A stretch of DNA of 64,000 nucleotides from Lepidodermella squamata (Eukaryota > Gastrotricha), in NCBI GenBank assembly GCA_047495785.1, contig JBLDXI010000028.1, positions 1,674,001 through 1,738,000 on the forward strand, in the 5' to 3' direction. A program made the translations under genes and the position numbers. Positions 28,214 through 38,800 of the stretch are shown one piece after another. The notes beneath the pieces are model-generated. The model was not told the origin of the DNA. It worked only from the letters and a program-made list of their open reading frames with translations, and did no database searches. Within the stretch, counting starts at the first letter, position 1, and each line of letters begins with the position of its first letter.

Positions 28214-29425
28214 TTAAATATAATTTGCAGACTTGGCGGTATAAACAGCATAAAGATTTATAGCTCCAAAGCTAAGTAACGCTAGGGCGAATGCGAACAG
28301 GTCCATGACTCGACTCCTTGAAAGTGATGAAACAAATCTCCTCTTTCCGAGAGGAATAGTGATGAACACACTGACACTAAACCAAATCCGAAATTGTGAC
28401 TTTACAGCCGCACAGCTTGCCAACGAATAAATTGTGCAGATCCAAGATAAAGCGGAACACATATCGGTGTAGTTGATCATGAAAAAGCGCTGAGGCTTCA
28501 CAGGCACTCTCTCCAAGATTTCACCCTGCATAAAAGTTAGCGCCAGAAGAATCGTTACAGCAAAGGCCGGTCGGTCTGACATACTTGGAAGAAGAAGGAA
28601 AGACCCTAATTCTAAGCTAGTCAACAAACAGCAAGGAATTGCAAGGGAGTAAAGATAGAAATCAGGCTTTCGGGTGAAAGTGAACGAGAATGTCGCGTAA
28701 GATCGATTCCCTTTGTTCATTTCCAGCAGGCCAGTTTTCGACTTTAGACTTGTGAATGCCCAGCTGACTCCACGGGGCATGAAATCTGCAAGAATCTTTG
28801 GCTTTTGACTAATCGCAAAATTCGCACCCTGATCGTTTTCTTGCAGGATTAAATCAATTGAAAGAACTTGTTTGTCGAAAGGGAAGATTGAGAAGTCCAT
28901 TTTTGATGTCGATGTAAAAACGCCGTAATTTTGCCAGACAAACCTAACTCGGCTGTCATTTGCTTTGGCAATCTTTACGTAGAACCGTTCGGTGAAACCT
29001 TCTCTGAGACCAAAGTTTTCTCTTGCGTTCTTGTGGGATACATGAGGCCGCCAAAATAATGTCGCATCCACATTGAATTGCATATCATCGTAGGGTAGCT
29101 GGAAATTCTCGCAAACTACCAGCCACCAAAGCCGGATTGAGCCGGCAATGCTGAAAGTCTCAGTGATGTCGTCTATCTCTAAGAATCGCTCCGGGAACAA
29201 AGAAATTTCAATTTTCGTTGGGAGACACATGCTGTCCTCGTCTTCGTGGAAAACATGGTTGATTCGACCGTCGGTGCAAGTTGGCGAGTACGACTCGAAA
29301 GATACCTTCTCGGTGCAGTTGTCCAGCAGTTCTTCGGTCCGGGCACCATATGGCCTAAACGCTGTGGTGAAAGGCATTATACAGCAGAGAAGTGTTATGA
29401 TTCGCATTATTTTGCAGTTTCTCAT
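28214..29425 (-). CDS. Cys-less 'Cys-loop' channel P
   Basis: A 403-residue single-exon subunit; the signal peptide starts at the first ATG or at residue 7 (MRIITLLCCIMPFTTA). It keeps the array's N-terminal motif (DNCTEKVSFESYSPTC plus a third Cys), FWRPHVSHKN, and a canonical M2 (DRPAFAVTILLALTFMQ, Asp -1', Leu 9'). The Cys-loop itself reads STSKMDFSIFPFDKQVLS: the two signature cysteines, expected at about 174 and 188, are Ser and Leu, while the spacing and the FPFD core are intact. The reading frame is fully open with normal membrane segments, so this is not simple decay. It resembles prokaryotic pentameric channels in lacking the disulfide. Close paralogue of Q next door. Confidence 0.94.
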   Translation of the reverse strand: MRNCKIMRIITLLCCIMPFTTAFRPYGARTEELLDNCTEKVSFESYSPTCTDGRINHVFHEDEDSMCLPTKIEISLFPERFLEIDDITETFSIAGSIRLWWLVVCENFQLPYDDMQFNVDATLFWRPHVSHKNARENFGLREGFTERFYVKIAKANDSRVRFVWQNYGVFTSTSKMDFSIFPFDKQVLSIDLILQENDQGANFAISQKPKILADFMPRGVSWAFTSLKSKTGLLEMNKGNRSYATFSFTFTRKPDFYLYSLAIPCCLLTSLELGSFLLLPSMSDRPAFAVTILLALTFMQGEILERVPVKPQRFFMINYTDMCSALSWICTIYSLASCAAVKSQFRIWFSVSVFITIPLGKRRFVSSLSRSRVMDLFAFALALLSFGAINLYAVYTAKSANYI

Positions 29426-29667
29426 CGAAACAGCTCGCTGGTCTTAAAATGATGGGATGGCCTTATTTTTTTAGGTTTTTGTCCATTTATCCTATTATGG
29501 CGCATGTCATTGACAATCAATAATCATATTATGGCGTCTGAAACCGCCCCATTTTGAGGTCTCATGTATCTTTTGGGAATGGTAATTTTTCAGGCCAATG
29601 AAAAAAACATATTACCCGTCACCGCGACCTTGTTTTTTGTTAAATTTTAATAAGCTCGGATGTATCA

Positions 29668-30870
29668 TCATAAATAGTTAGCATAGATCGCAGTATGAAG
29701 AGCATACAAATTGATCGCTAAGAAACAGCAAGTAGCAATTAGGAAAGCAATTAAGTCCATAACGCGGCTTCGAGCCACCGCGACAACAGCTTTGTATTTC
29801 CCGAGCGGAATCGTGCAGGAAATGCTTCGGCCGAACCATGTCTTCCAATGCGATTTAACCGCAGCGCAACTCGCCAGGGAATAAATTGTACAAACCCAGG
29901 ATAATGCAGAACACATGTCGGTGTAATTGATTAGGAAAAAGCGTTGAGGTTTCGCAGGTACCCTCTCCAAAATCTCGCCCTGAAGAAATGTCAAGGCTAG
30001 GAGAATCGTTACAGCAAACGCCGGCCGATCAGCCATACTTGGCAGCAGAAGGAAAGCACCTAATTCCAAACTAGTCAGCAAGCAGCATGGCATAGCTAAG
30101 GAATAGATGTAAAAATCAGGTTTCCGATTGAATATCATAGAAAATGAAGCATAGCTCCTGTTTCCTTTGTTCATCTCAACCAGGCCAGTTTCCGCCTTGA
30201 GACTCAAAAACGACCAACTAACACCGGTTGGCATGAAATCTGGTAGAACCTTCGGCTGTTGGTTGATGACGAAATTCGCCCCTTGATCATTCTCCTGCAG
30301 GATCAAATCGATAGCTAAAACTTGCTGATCGAATGGGAATAGGGAGAAATCCATTTTTGTCGTCGAGGTGAACACGCCGTAGGTCTGCCAAACAAACCGA
30401 ACTCTATGATCGTTTGCCTTTGCGACTTTGACATAAAACCGTTCTGTGAAGCCTTCTTTCAGGCCAAAATTATCGACTGCGTTTTTGTGGGATACATGTG
30501 GCCTCCAGAAAACCGAATCCTCAACGTTAAATTGAGTGTCGTCATATGGCAGCTTGTAGTTCTCGCAGATAACAGGCCACCATAGCCTGATGGACCCTGA
30601 GATACTGAATGATTCAGCGATGTCATCTATTTCGAGGAATCGTTCAGGTAGTAGTAAAATTTCGACTTTAGTTGGAAGGCAAATGCTCTCCTCATCTGTA
30701 TGATGGACGTGGTTGATGCGACCGTCGACGCAGGTTGGTGAGTAAGACTCGAATGAAACTTTTTCAGTGCAATTCGCAAGTAAGCCTTCAGTTCTTGTGC
30801 CGAACGGCCGAGCAGCATATGCTGAAGTGTAGTACAGCGAAATGAAACTCAACAATCGGGTTATATACAT
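29668..30870 (-). CDS. Cys-less 'Cys-loop' channel Q
   Basis: Sister of P, very similar throughout (shared FPERFLEIDDI/LPERFLEIDDI, LPYDD, RKPDFYxYSLAxPCCLLTSLELG). I prefer the ATG at 30870 (MYITRLLSFISLYYTSAYA); the frame also opens at 30918. The Cys-loop reads STTKMDFSLFPFDQQVLA, with the cysteine positions occupied by Thr and Leu. Since P has Ser and Leu, the loss predates their split and the first site kept drifting among small polar residues. M2 is DRPAFAVTILLALTFLQ. The M3-M4 loop carries a short basic segment (SHWKTWFGRSISCTIPLGKYKAV), slightly longer than in other members. Two intact paralogues argue for a functional Cys-less subtype. Confidence 0.94.
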   Translation of the reverse strand: MYITRLLSFISLYYTSAYAARPFGTRTEGLLANCTEKVSFESYSPTCVDGRINHVHHTDEESICLPTKVEILLLPERFLEIDDIAESFSISGSIRLWWPVICENYKLPYDDTQFNVEDSVFWRPHVSHKNAVDNFGLKEGFTERFYVKVAKANDHRVRFVWQTYGVFTSTTKMDFSLFPFDQQVLAIDLILQENDQGANFVINQQPKVLPDFMPTGVSWSFLSLKAETGLVEMNKGNRSYASFSMIFNRKPDFYIYSLAMPCCLLTSLELGAFLLLPSMADRPAFAVTILLALTFLQGEILERVPAKPQRFFLINYTDMCSALSWVCTIYSLASCAAVKSHWKTWFGRSISCTIPLGKYKAVVAVARSRVMDLIAFLIATCCFLAINLYALHTAIYANYL

Positions 30871-31914
30871 CATGGTTATGTTTATCGATGAATATTGTAT
30901 GAATCTCTCTCCGTGCAATTGTCTTTAAGCTTTGCTTAACCCATTGTCCTGTTTATTCCGAAAATCGATAGTCCTTAATGTGAAATTTCCAATTTATCAT
31001 TGATCGCATCTCATTTCTCGAATTTTCTTGATTGGGTATGATGCTTCAGTGCTGATCTTGAATTTTCTCTGCAGGGAATATATGCAAAAAGTCATATGGC
31101 CTTGTGACGTATGCCAGTGATGTAGGCGTCTACAAAATCTTCAGTGCTTGCTTTTTGCTTTTATCTCCCATGACTGAACACAGAGTCTGTGTTTTTCAAT
31201 ACAATGAGATAAAAAACATATCATTCTTAAGATAGAAAAATCCTTTAAAAATAAACATCTCAACTACCATCATGAGATAGGATTGATCAGGATGAAAAAA
31301 ATGATAGTCAGGAGCGGAAAAATGTGTCTTGATTTAATCACGTTAACAGCAAAACAACTGAACCTATTTGTGAAATTGCTCACCAAGATATTTTGTCGGG
31401 AGACGTCCTCAGTCTGCTTCGCCTTACTATAGTGAAACGCACTTATGAGTTGGCTTGTACAGGCAAGGCTTCAATGGAATGGGGGTCAGGAAATAGGGCC
31501 AAAAATCTAGTGACGCTGCGATTTTTTTTATAACCATAACAACTTCAATGAAGCGAAGAAATCGCCCGTCCAGAATGCGATATCTTACTTTGCCGCACAC
31601 CAGCCGGTAATAACGTTATGTGCTCTATTACATCGATTCGCCAAAAAAATAGCAAAACAAGTCCTAGTTTAAATTGGCTACATATACAAAAAACTGATGG
31701 AATATCCTCAATGTAAAAAATTATGCATCCACGCTGTGCACCTAATCCAAACTTCCGGTCCTAAAAAAGCTACCCAATCGAGGTGTTGCTAGGAAATTTC
31801 ACAGGATGCGCATCGGCGCGTGTAGTCAAATTTCCCTCATGGCGTAGCGAATTTAACACCTTTAGACTGCTGACATTTTTTTTACAAGCTCACCGCAATC
31901 TCTGTAATTTAGGC
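30871..31914. other. 1-kb intergenic, no gene recognised
   Basis: Separates the divergent channels Q and R and presumably contains both upstream regions. The plus-strand frame entering channel R is open from 31783, but codons before 31915 do not look like a signal peptide or coding sequence. No clear repeat. Confidence 0.5.
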
Positions 31915-33093
31915 ATGAGATTTTATCTCCTCTTCCTAATACAAACCGTCAGCAGCATCGAACAGCCGCTGAGTGAGCTTATCATCAGTTTGACGAAGAA
32001 GCGCAGCTTGGAAGTGCTAAAACATTGCCCTCATCTGTCGCCCGAGGCTTTTTCTCCAACATGCCCCGGTGGCACGCCTGGGAAATGCGAAGTACTACCC
32101 GTCAATTTCGGCCTTTACCTGGAGGCTCTGAATGATGTCAGTGATATCGCGCAGACATTTTCCGCCCTGGGTGCTCTGAGAATAACCTGGGAAGTTCCAT
32201 GTAAATCACCTCATAAGGGTATCACAAAATTCTACCCCGACCCGCATTTGTTCTGGAAGCCTCATCTCGACCATCACAACACAGCTATCGAAGACTCGAT
32301 CACAGAATCGTTTTCAGAGAGATTCAAAATCAAATTCGAGCCAGATGATATCATAGAATTTGAATGGACCCTTATCGGAATGTTCCATTCAAGCTGCGCG
32401 ATGGATTTCGGCAACTTCCCATTCGACCAGCAAACATGTTCGATTGTAATCGCCATGCAGGAAAATCTGAGTGCTGTCAAAATTGATGATAACACCGAGT
32501 TCGTTACTGTACATCTCAAACCTGACGAGAACTGGGAATTAATCGGGCATGAAACATCGACTGATACTATCATCGTGGACCGAGCGAATCGAAGTGCTGC
32601 GAAATTTACGATACAAATAAAGCGGAATCCTAACTTCGTGATGTCTCACCTAATGTTACCACTTTGCGTCTTGTCCTTACTTGAGCTATTGGCTATCATC
32701 GCACCTCAAGCCCCAGATCGGCCGTCATTCATGGTGACCATAGTTTTGGCACTGACCTTCCTTCAGGCGCAAATTAACGAAAAACTACCGAGGAAACCTC
32801 AAAAAACATTTCTTGGCACTTATACCGATATGTGCGTCTACTTTTCGTGGTCCTGTACTGCCTACACCTTGGTTATGGCGAGTTTGCCGAAAAAGATGAA
32901 TCTGTGGCTCGCGACAAAGATTCGTAAGCTCCCTCACTCTATGACGAGACGACGGCTAGCCGATACTATGCTTTTCTTCGCAGCTGCGACTTCGTTCACA
33001 GCGTTCAATAGCTATACCTTCCTCTTGGCCTATAGAATTAAACAAACCGGTGGCGACCATGATCATGGAACAGGACATGAAGTTGAAAGCTGA
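31915..33093 (+). CDS. Cys-loop ligand-gated channel R (plus strand)
   Basis: The rightmost array member and one of only two on the plus strand. I start at 31915 (MRFYLLFLIQTVSS signal peptide), giving 392 residues. Landmarks: HCPHLSPEAFSPTCPGG then a third Cys; LFWKPHLDHHN; FEWTLIGMFHSS before the Cys-loop CAMDFGNFPFDQQTC; M2 DRPSFMVTIVLALTFLQ (Asp -1', Leu 9'); PRKPQKTFLGTYTDMC; and M4 near the end. It has an unusual hydrophilic C-terminal tail rich in His, Asp and Gly (GGDHDHGTGHEVES) after M4, which would be extracellular and could bind metal. It is closest to channel L. Confidence 0.93.
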   Translation: MRFYLLFLIQTVSSIEQPLSELIISLTKKRSLEVLKHCPHLSPEAFSPTCPGGTPGKCEVLPVNFGLYLEALNDVSDIAQTFSALGALRITWEVPCKSPHKGITKFYPDPHLFWKPHLDHHNTAIEDSITESFSERFKIKFEPDDIIEFEWTLIGMFHSSCAMDFGNFPFDQQTCSIVIAMQENLSAVKIDDNTEFVTVHLKPDENWELIGHETSTDTIIVDRANRSAAKFTIQIKRNPNFVMSHLMLPLCVLSLLELLAIIAPQAPDRPSFMVTIVLALTFLQAQINEKLPRKPQKTFLGTYTDMCVYFSWSCTAYTLVMASLPKKMNLWLATKIRKLPHSMTRRRLADTMLFFAAATSFTAFNSYTFLLAYRIKQTGGDHDHGTGHEVES

Positions 33094-33210
33094 TGTCATC
33101 TTTCATTCTTTGTTTATTTTTTCACCAGTAAATATAACAAGTATATGATACGACTCAACACAGGGTTTTGAAGACAAGAAAAACAGGGTTTAAATCTTAA
33201 TTGAAACTAG

Positions 33211-35334
33211 TCATTTACTTTTCAGTGAGGAGCGCATCGGCTTTTTCATTGTGGGTTGCGTCTCACTTTCAGTGAATAATAGCGTAGGTAGAGAAGAATC
33301 ACTATCTTTCGTGGGTGAAGTTACTGGCGATTCAACAGCCGTTGGCATCGCTCGAATCGGGGATCCCACTATGCTACTAGATCCATTCACACTCATGATA
33401 GGTGAAACTGGCTGTCGGTAGAACATCATGCCACTGTTCATTGAATTACTTGGAGATAGTAGCCCTCCATTGTAAACTATAGGCCGCTCCCGAGGCCCAG
33501 GCAACGCTCCTCGACTTACAATTCTTGGATTCTCGCCAATGTTGTACAGCCTTTGAGCAGCGATGTTCTTCAAGGTTCGCTTCATTGACGGATAGTGCTG
33601 CAAGATTTCATCGAAATCGGCTTTTGCTAGCGAAAACAATTGGCAATATGTCACTGCCCTGACACTTGCGCAGCGCTTTGTCTGGGTAAGTAGACATATC
33701 TCTCCGAAATATGAACCTTCTGATAGAGTAGTAGTAACCTCCGAGTTTTTGATGATGTCTACAACTCCATCCTGAATGAAGTACATTTTCTTGCCTATCG
33801 TGCCCTCCTTTACAATAACATCGCCAGGTTGATAGAGTTCCGGCGTTAGCTTAGTTAGGACGTCGGATAGAAAGGCAGGATCGGCGTTCTCAAAGAATGG
33901 CACCCTTTGTACTAGAATGCGGCAGTTGAAAGAAGTAATCTCCTCGCGAAGAGTCGCAGATAGTTCTTCCATTATTCCCTTTTCATCGTACATCTTGCCT
34001 TGGAATCGGTGTTCGTAATAGTCAGTGATCCTATCACGAAGCTCTCGCGGCAACTTGCAGTGATACATGTATTCTTGCACCTGTTTCATCTTCTCCGTGT
34101 AGAGACTTCGCGATGAGTCGTAGCTGTGGATCAAATTAGTCATATGACCGACGAAAATAGCGTAGCACGTTGCTCCTGCCAACATGGAACCTATTGTAAG
34201 CCACACTTCTGCAGTTGTATCCGGAGTGTCTTGCCCGTATCCGATTGAAAGCATGTGGGATAGAGCCCGGAAAATCGATAGAGTGTATTGTCTCACCCAG
34301 GTTGAGTTCTATAGAATCAAATTAAACTCGTTTAAGACTTGGATTAATTCGGTGGTTCAAACCTGTATGTTTCGTTTGGTTATCCACGAATTTTCGGGGT
34401 AGCCTTGGAGCATGGGTACGAGGTACTGAAGACAGCCGTTCCAATGAGCTAGGAGGAAGGTTAGACCGACCAAATTGGAGATTCTCAAAACCATTGTTGC
34501 GACGTTTAGAAACTGAAAAATTCAACGAAGCGTAATTCCGTGATCTTGCAAGTCCTAACTTAGCCTTCCTCCCAAAAAGCTTACCTCTTGCCATTGATAG
34601 ATGTATCGAACAAGCCTAGAGAACCTGAGGAGTCTAAGTAAGCCCAACAGCTTGGCAAGCCTCATAGCCCGAAAAGCTCGACCAGCATGAATCAGCGAAG
34701 TATGGCTGTGAGCTCTTTGGCTATCGATGAGATCAACAATGACCAAAATATAGTCGATTGGGATCGAAGAAATCACATCGATGAAAAACCAAGTTCTGAT
34801 GTATTTCCTCGCGATCTCTTTTGGGTCTAAAATGACCTCCGAGCCTTCATTGGCTATAATCCCAGTTCGGAAGTTGATGATGATATCTAGAATGAAAACA
34901 GTGTCAGAGAAGCAATTTATCGCCAGCCATTCAGGTTCCATGAAGTCGTCGCTGAAAAACACAATGGCGACTGGTAGCAATACCAGGTTGAAGGGAAGAA
35001 GTAGTAACATCAAGATGTCCCAATAGAAGCGAAATTTCGAGCAGGGATGGATGACCCAGGCTGAGGTCGATTGTTGCCGTTCTTTCTCCTTATCAAGCCC
35101 TCGTTTATTGCCAAAGAGCTTCATGGCTAGACGGTTATCAGAAACTTCCAGCAGGCTTTCCACCTGAAATCGAAAAGATGCAGATCGACTCATGGTTGCT
35201 TTGTAATTCTTCGCAATGCAGCCTGTTGATGATAGTGACAGGTCGTCTCCGGTCGAGTTCAAGCGCTGGTTTTCTACTGCATCTGTAACTACAATATCAG
35301 GTGCTAAAGACGTCGGTTTTATCATTCTGTGCAT
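33211..35334 (-). CDS. HCN-type hyperpolarisation-activated channel 1, 3 exons
   Basis: Exons (minus): 35334-34585, 34512-34363 and 34308-33211, in frame to 665 residues. An HCN domain ([10 protein letters not shown]...[12 protein letters not shown]) precedes S1-S6. S4 has regularly spaced Arg/Lys ([20 protein letters not shown]). The pore signature is [12 protein letters not shown]. The C-linker and cyclic-nucleotide-binding domain follow, with [11 protein letters not shown] and KRCASVRA; the cAMP-contacting Thr of vertebrate HCNs (RTASV) is Cys here. Family role: cation current activated by hyperpolarisation and tuned by cAMP, forming tetramers in the plasma membrane. It starts soon before the HCN domain, whereas its tandem neighbour has a long N-terminus, so upstream exons could exist; an acceptor-like string (ttatgcacag) lies at the start. 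Confidence 0.9.
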
Positions 35335-35839
35335 AAACTACGTGATTAAGTTTGAAATTGCCATGGCTTGCCAGGAGTAGGAGGGTGTTCTTACTACGGA
35401 AACACGAGGCTAGGTACACGGGCCGCGTTTATAACTTCCTCAGAGGATGATAATTAAATTCTCGGAAATTAGTGAGGTAATGACGACCTAGGTTCCGCTT
35501 CAGCGATCTCGGAAGTGATTCAACCTTGAGATCAAAAATATCTTCAGAGAAACACGGCTCACAGAAAAGAATGTTGAGAAAGCATTTCTGTCCTGATTTT
35601 TGCCTTCTCTCAACTTAACAGCTCATCCCCTCGTGCCGATAAAAAATCGAAAATCGCCGATGCACTTTTGGATTTATTTTTATTTTATCGATAAAACTTA
35701 AAAATAATGTAAATGTATAGGCGATGATGGAAAACTGCAGAGGCTTAAAAGAAACAGAAGACGGAAAATTTCAGTAATAAGACATGCACATTATAGTCTT
35801 TAAATACGGTAGAAAGACTGGGTATTTAAATTTGCGGAT
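35335..35839. other. Spacer between the two HCN genes
   Basis: Upstream of HCN gene 1 and downstream of HCN gene 2. No coding exon could be recognised. AT-rich, with short TTTATCGAT-like words near 35690. Confidence 0.5.
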
Positions 35840-38800
35840 TTACGGCTGACTTTCGTCCTCAAACTTGTCGTTGCCATTCGTTTCTTCACCAGAAGTGGTA
35901 GACGGCAGGGGCATGCTTGTCATAGGCGAGACGGGGTGTCTGTAGTAATGGCTACCCACGCCCTGCCCGGGTGCACCCTGGCCGGAACCAGTTGGGGATG
36001 GGAGATTCGGATCTCGATTGACACCAGGTATAATGCCTCTGGTAGGCCTTCGCATTCGATTACCCATCCTGGCGTTGCCTTTGATCATCATATTAGGGGG
36101 TCCGCCATGAGGAGCATCTCCATCATTACTTAACATCTCATCCTCAGGAATGTTGGCACCCGGTCTGGTGACCGCAGTCATACCCTCGGGCTCGTTGAGA
36201 ATTTCGTGAGCCGTGTTAAGATCTTCAGCAAGTTCGTCACTCCGGCTGACCAGACGAGGATTTTCACCAATTTTGTACAATCGCTGCGCCGCTATCCCTT
36301 TCAGGGTGCGCTTCATCACCGGGTAGTGCGTAAGAACCTCGTCGAAATCTTCCTTTTGCAACGAAAATAATTGGCAATACGTTACAGCTCTAACACTAGC
36401 GCAGCGTTTCGTGTTGGTCAATAGACAGATCTCGCCAAAATACGACCCTTCCGTCAATGTAGTCGCTATCTCGTTGCTTTTTATGATATCCACCGCTCCG
36501 TCTTGAATGAAGTACATCCTCTTCCCAATCGTACCTTCTTTAATTATGAAGTCAGACGGTTGGAAAAGCTCAGGTCGCAGTTTTGTCAAAACATCTGATA
36601 AGAAACTGGCCTCAGCGTTCTCGAAGAAAGGAACCCGTTGAATAAGGACCCTGCAGTTGTAGCCAATCACATCCTCCCGTAGGCTTTCAGATAGCTCATC
36701 CATAATTCCAGTTTCATCAAACATTTTGCCTTGGTAACGATGTTCGTAGTAGTCGGTGATTCGATCGCGGAGTCCACGGGGTAGCTTCCGGTAGAACATG
36801 TACTCCTGCACTTGTTTCAGCTTTTCAGTGTACATGCGACGTGAAGAGTCGTAACTGTGGATCAAATTAGTCATGTGACCAACGAAGATAGCGTAACAAG
36901 TTGCTCCCGCTAACATTGAACCAATTGTTAGCCAAACCTCAGCGGTTGTATCAGGAATGTCCTGGCCATATCCAATTGATAACATGTGTGACAGAGCTCG
37001 AAAAATGGATAGGGTGTACTGCCGAAACCATGTTGCATTCTGAAATGGAAAAGTGCCATATTGGGAAAGTCAATGAGGAGTTAGCTTTCAAACCTGAATT
37101 CCTCGTTTGGTCACCCATGAATTCTCAGGATACCCCTGAAGAGTGGGTACCAAGTACTGAAGACAACCATTCCAATGAGCGAGAAGGAAAGTAAGGCCGA
37201 TCAAGTTGGAAATTCGTAGAACCATCGTCGCCACATTAAGAAACTGAAAAAAAGAAAACAGAATTAAAATTATCATCACCCAAATCTTTAAAACTAAAAG
37301 CTGAGTCTAGAAACAATTATAATGAAATTTCATTCGCATATAAAATTGGGCGAATTTCTGTAAAATGAATCCAGCTAAGAAGATTGAATGCAGGTTTGAA
37401 GATACGATATAATAAATCAACCAAAATTTGAGGGTTCATCGGGTACCTGGCCGTCAGCAAAGTAATGAATAGCAAAGACTTCTATCTTTTGCAAGAGCTA
37501 TGAAAATTGAAGCTCGTTATTTGGTTTCAGGATCATTCAGCATTCATAAAATCAGTGTTTTTCCCAAAAGGATGAATGATGACAAGAGAAATACGAATTC
37601 ATACCTCCTGCCATTGGTTGATGTAGCGGACAAGTCTTGAAAGCCGTAAAAGTCTCAAGAGACCCAGCAGCTTGGCCAAGCGCATCACTCGAAATGCTCG
37701 ACCTGGAAATGGAAAAACAGGCATCGTATCAACGCTGAACGCTACAGGTTCAGTTAGCATGCGGTTTAATCATAGCAAAGTGAGAACTTTTCAGTTCCTA
37801 GCATCAACTTTGCTCAATCAGGAGTAAATCTCATCTATACATCACAGAGTTAGTATGGGCTAAATTAACGATGCATAAAACTTCTTGGCCTGAACCAATC
37901 ACATACTGAGTACATAGGTTATCATAGAGGGAGCAACAGTTGGGTCTCCAGATCCTAACAAATGTCAATGTAAGACTAGAACAGTACTCGAGGTTTGATG
38001 GATCAAAGTATCTAGTAAAGTCTCTAATTTTCGGAGAATTTCCCAAAATTTAGCATTAAGACTTGCCTATTCGCCATTTGGCATCTTTAACAAGAAAATT
38101 ATTTAGGAAATAGGATAGAATTTTGTACCCCAAGGAAATAAAACCTATACATTTCAAAAAATGTGAAAGAAGTGATTTTGGGGTCTACGTATAATAAGGC
38201 GGGGCTTTAATTCAGAAATTCTTACCTGCATGGAGCAAGGAAGTGTTAGAATGCATCGGTTGGCCGTCGACAAACACGACAATCATGAAGATGTAATCGA
38301 TAGGAATCGACGAGATGAAATCGATGAAGAACCAAGTTTTCAGGTAGTAGATCGCTATCTCACGCGGGTCTAGGATAACCTCAGACCCAGGTTCATTTGC
38401 GATGACACCAGTGCGAAAGTTGATGATAATATCCAAGATGAAAAACGTGTCTGAAATGCAGTTGAACGTCAACCAGCCGGGTTGCATGAAGTCTTCACTG
38501 AAAAACGCGATCGCAACTGGGAGAAGGATCATGTTGGAAAGGAGTAACATCAGCATAATCAAGTCCCAGTAGAATCGGAATTTCGAGCAAGGATGGATTA
38601 CGTAACGAGCTGTTTTCTGCTGCCGTTCCTTTTCCTTATCCAACGCGCGCCGATTTCCGAATAGTTTCATGGCTAACCGGTTGTCGGAAACTTCGAAAAA
38701 TGCCTCGATATGGTATCGGACTGAGCTTGATCGGCTGGGAGTCATGTTGCTCTTGTGGTGGCGGGAGATGCGGCCGCTTGAGCCGACCGAGGCCGCTTCC

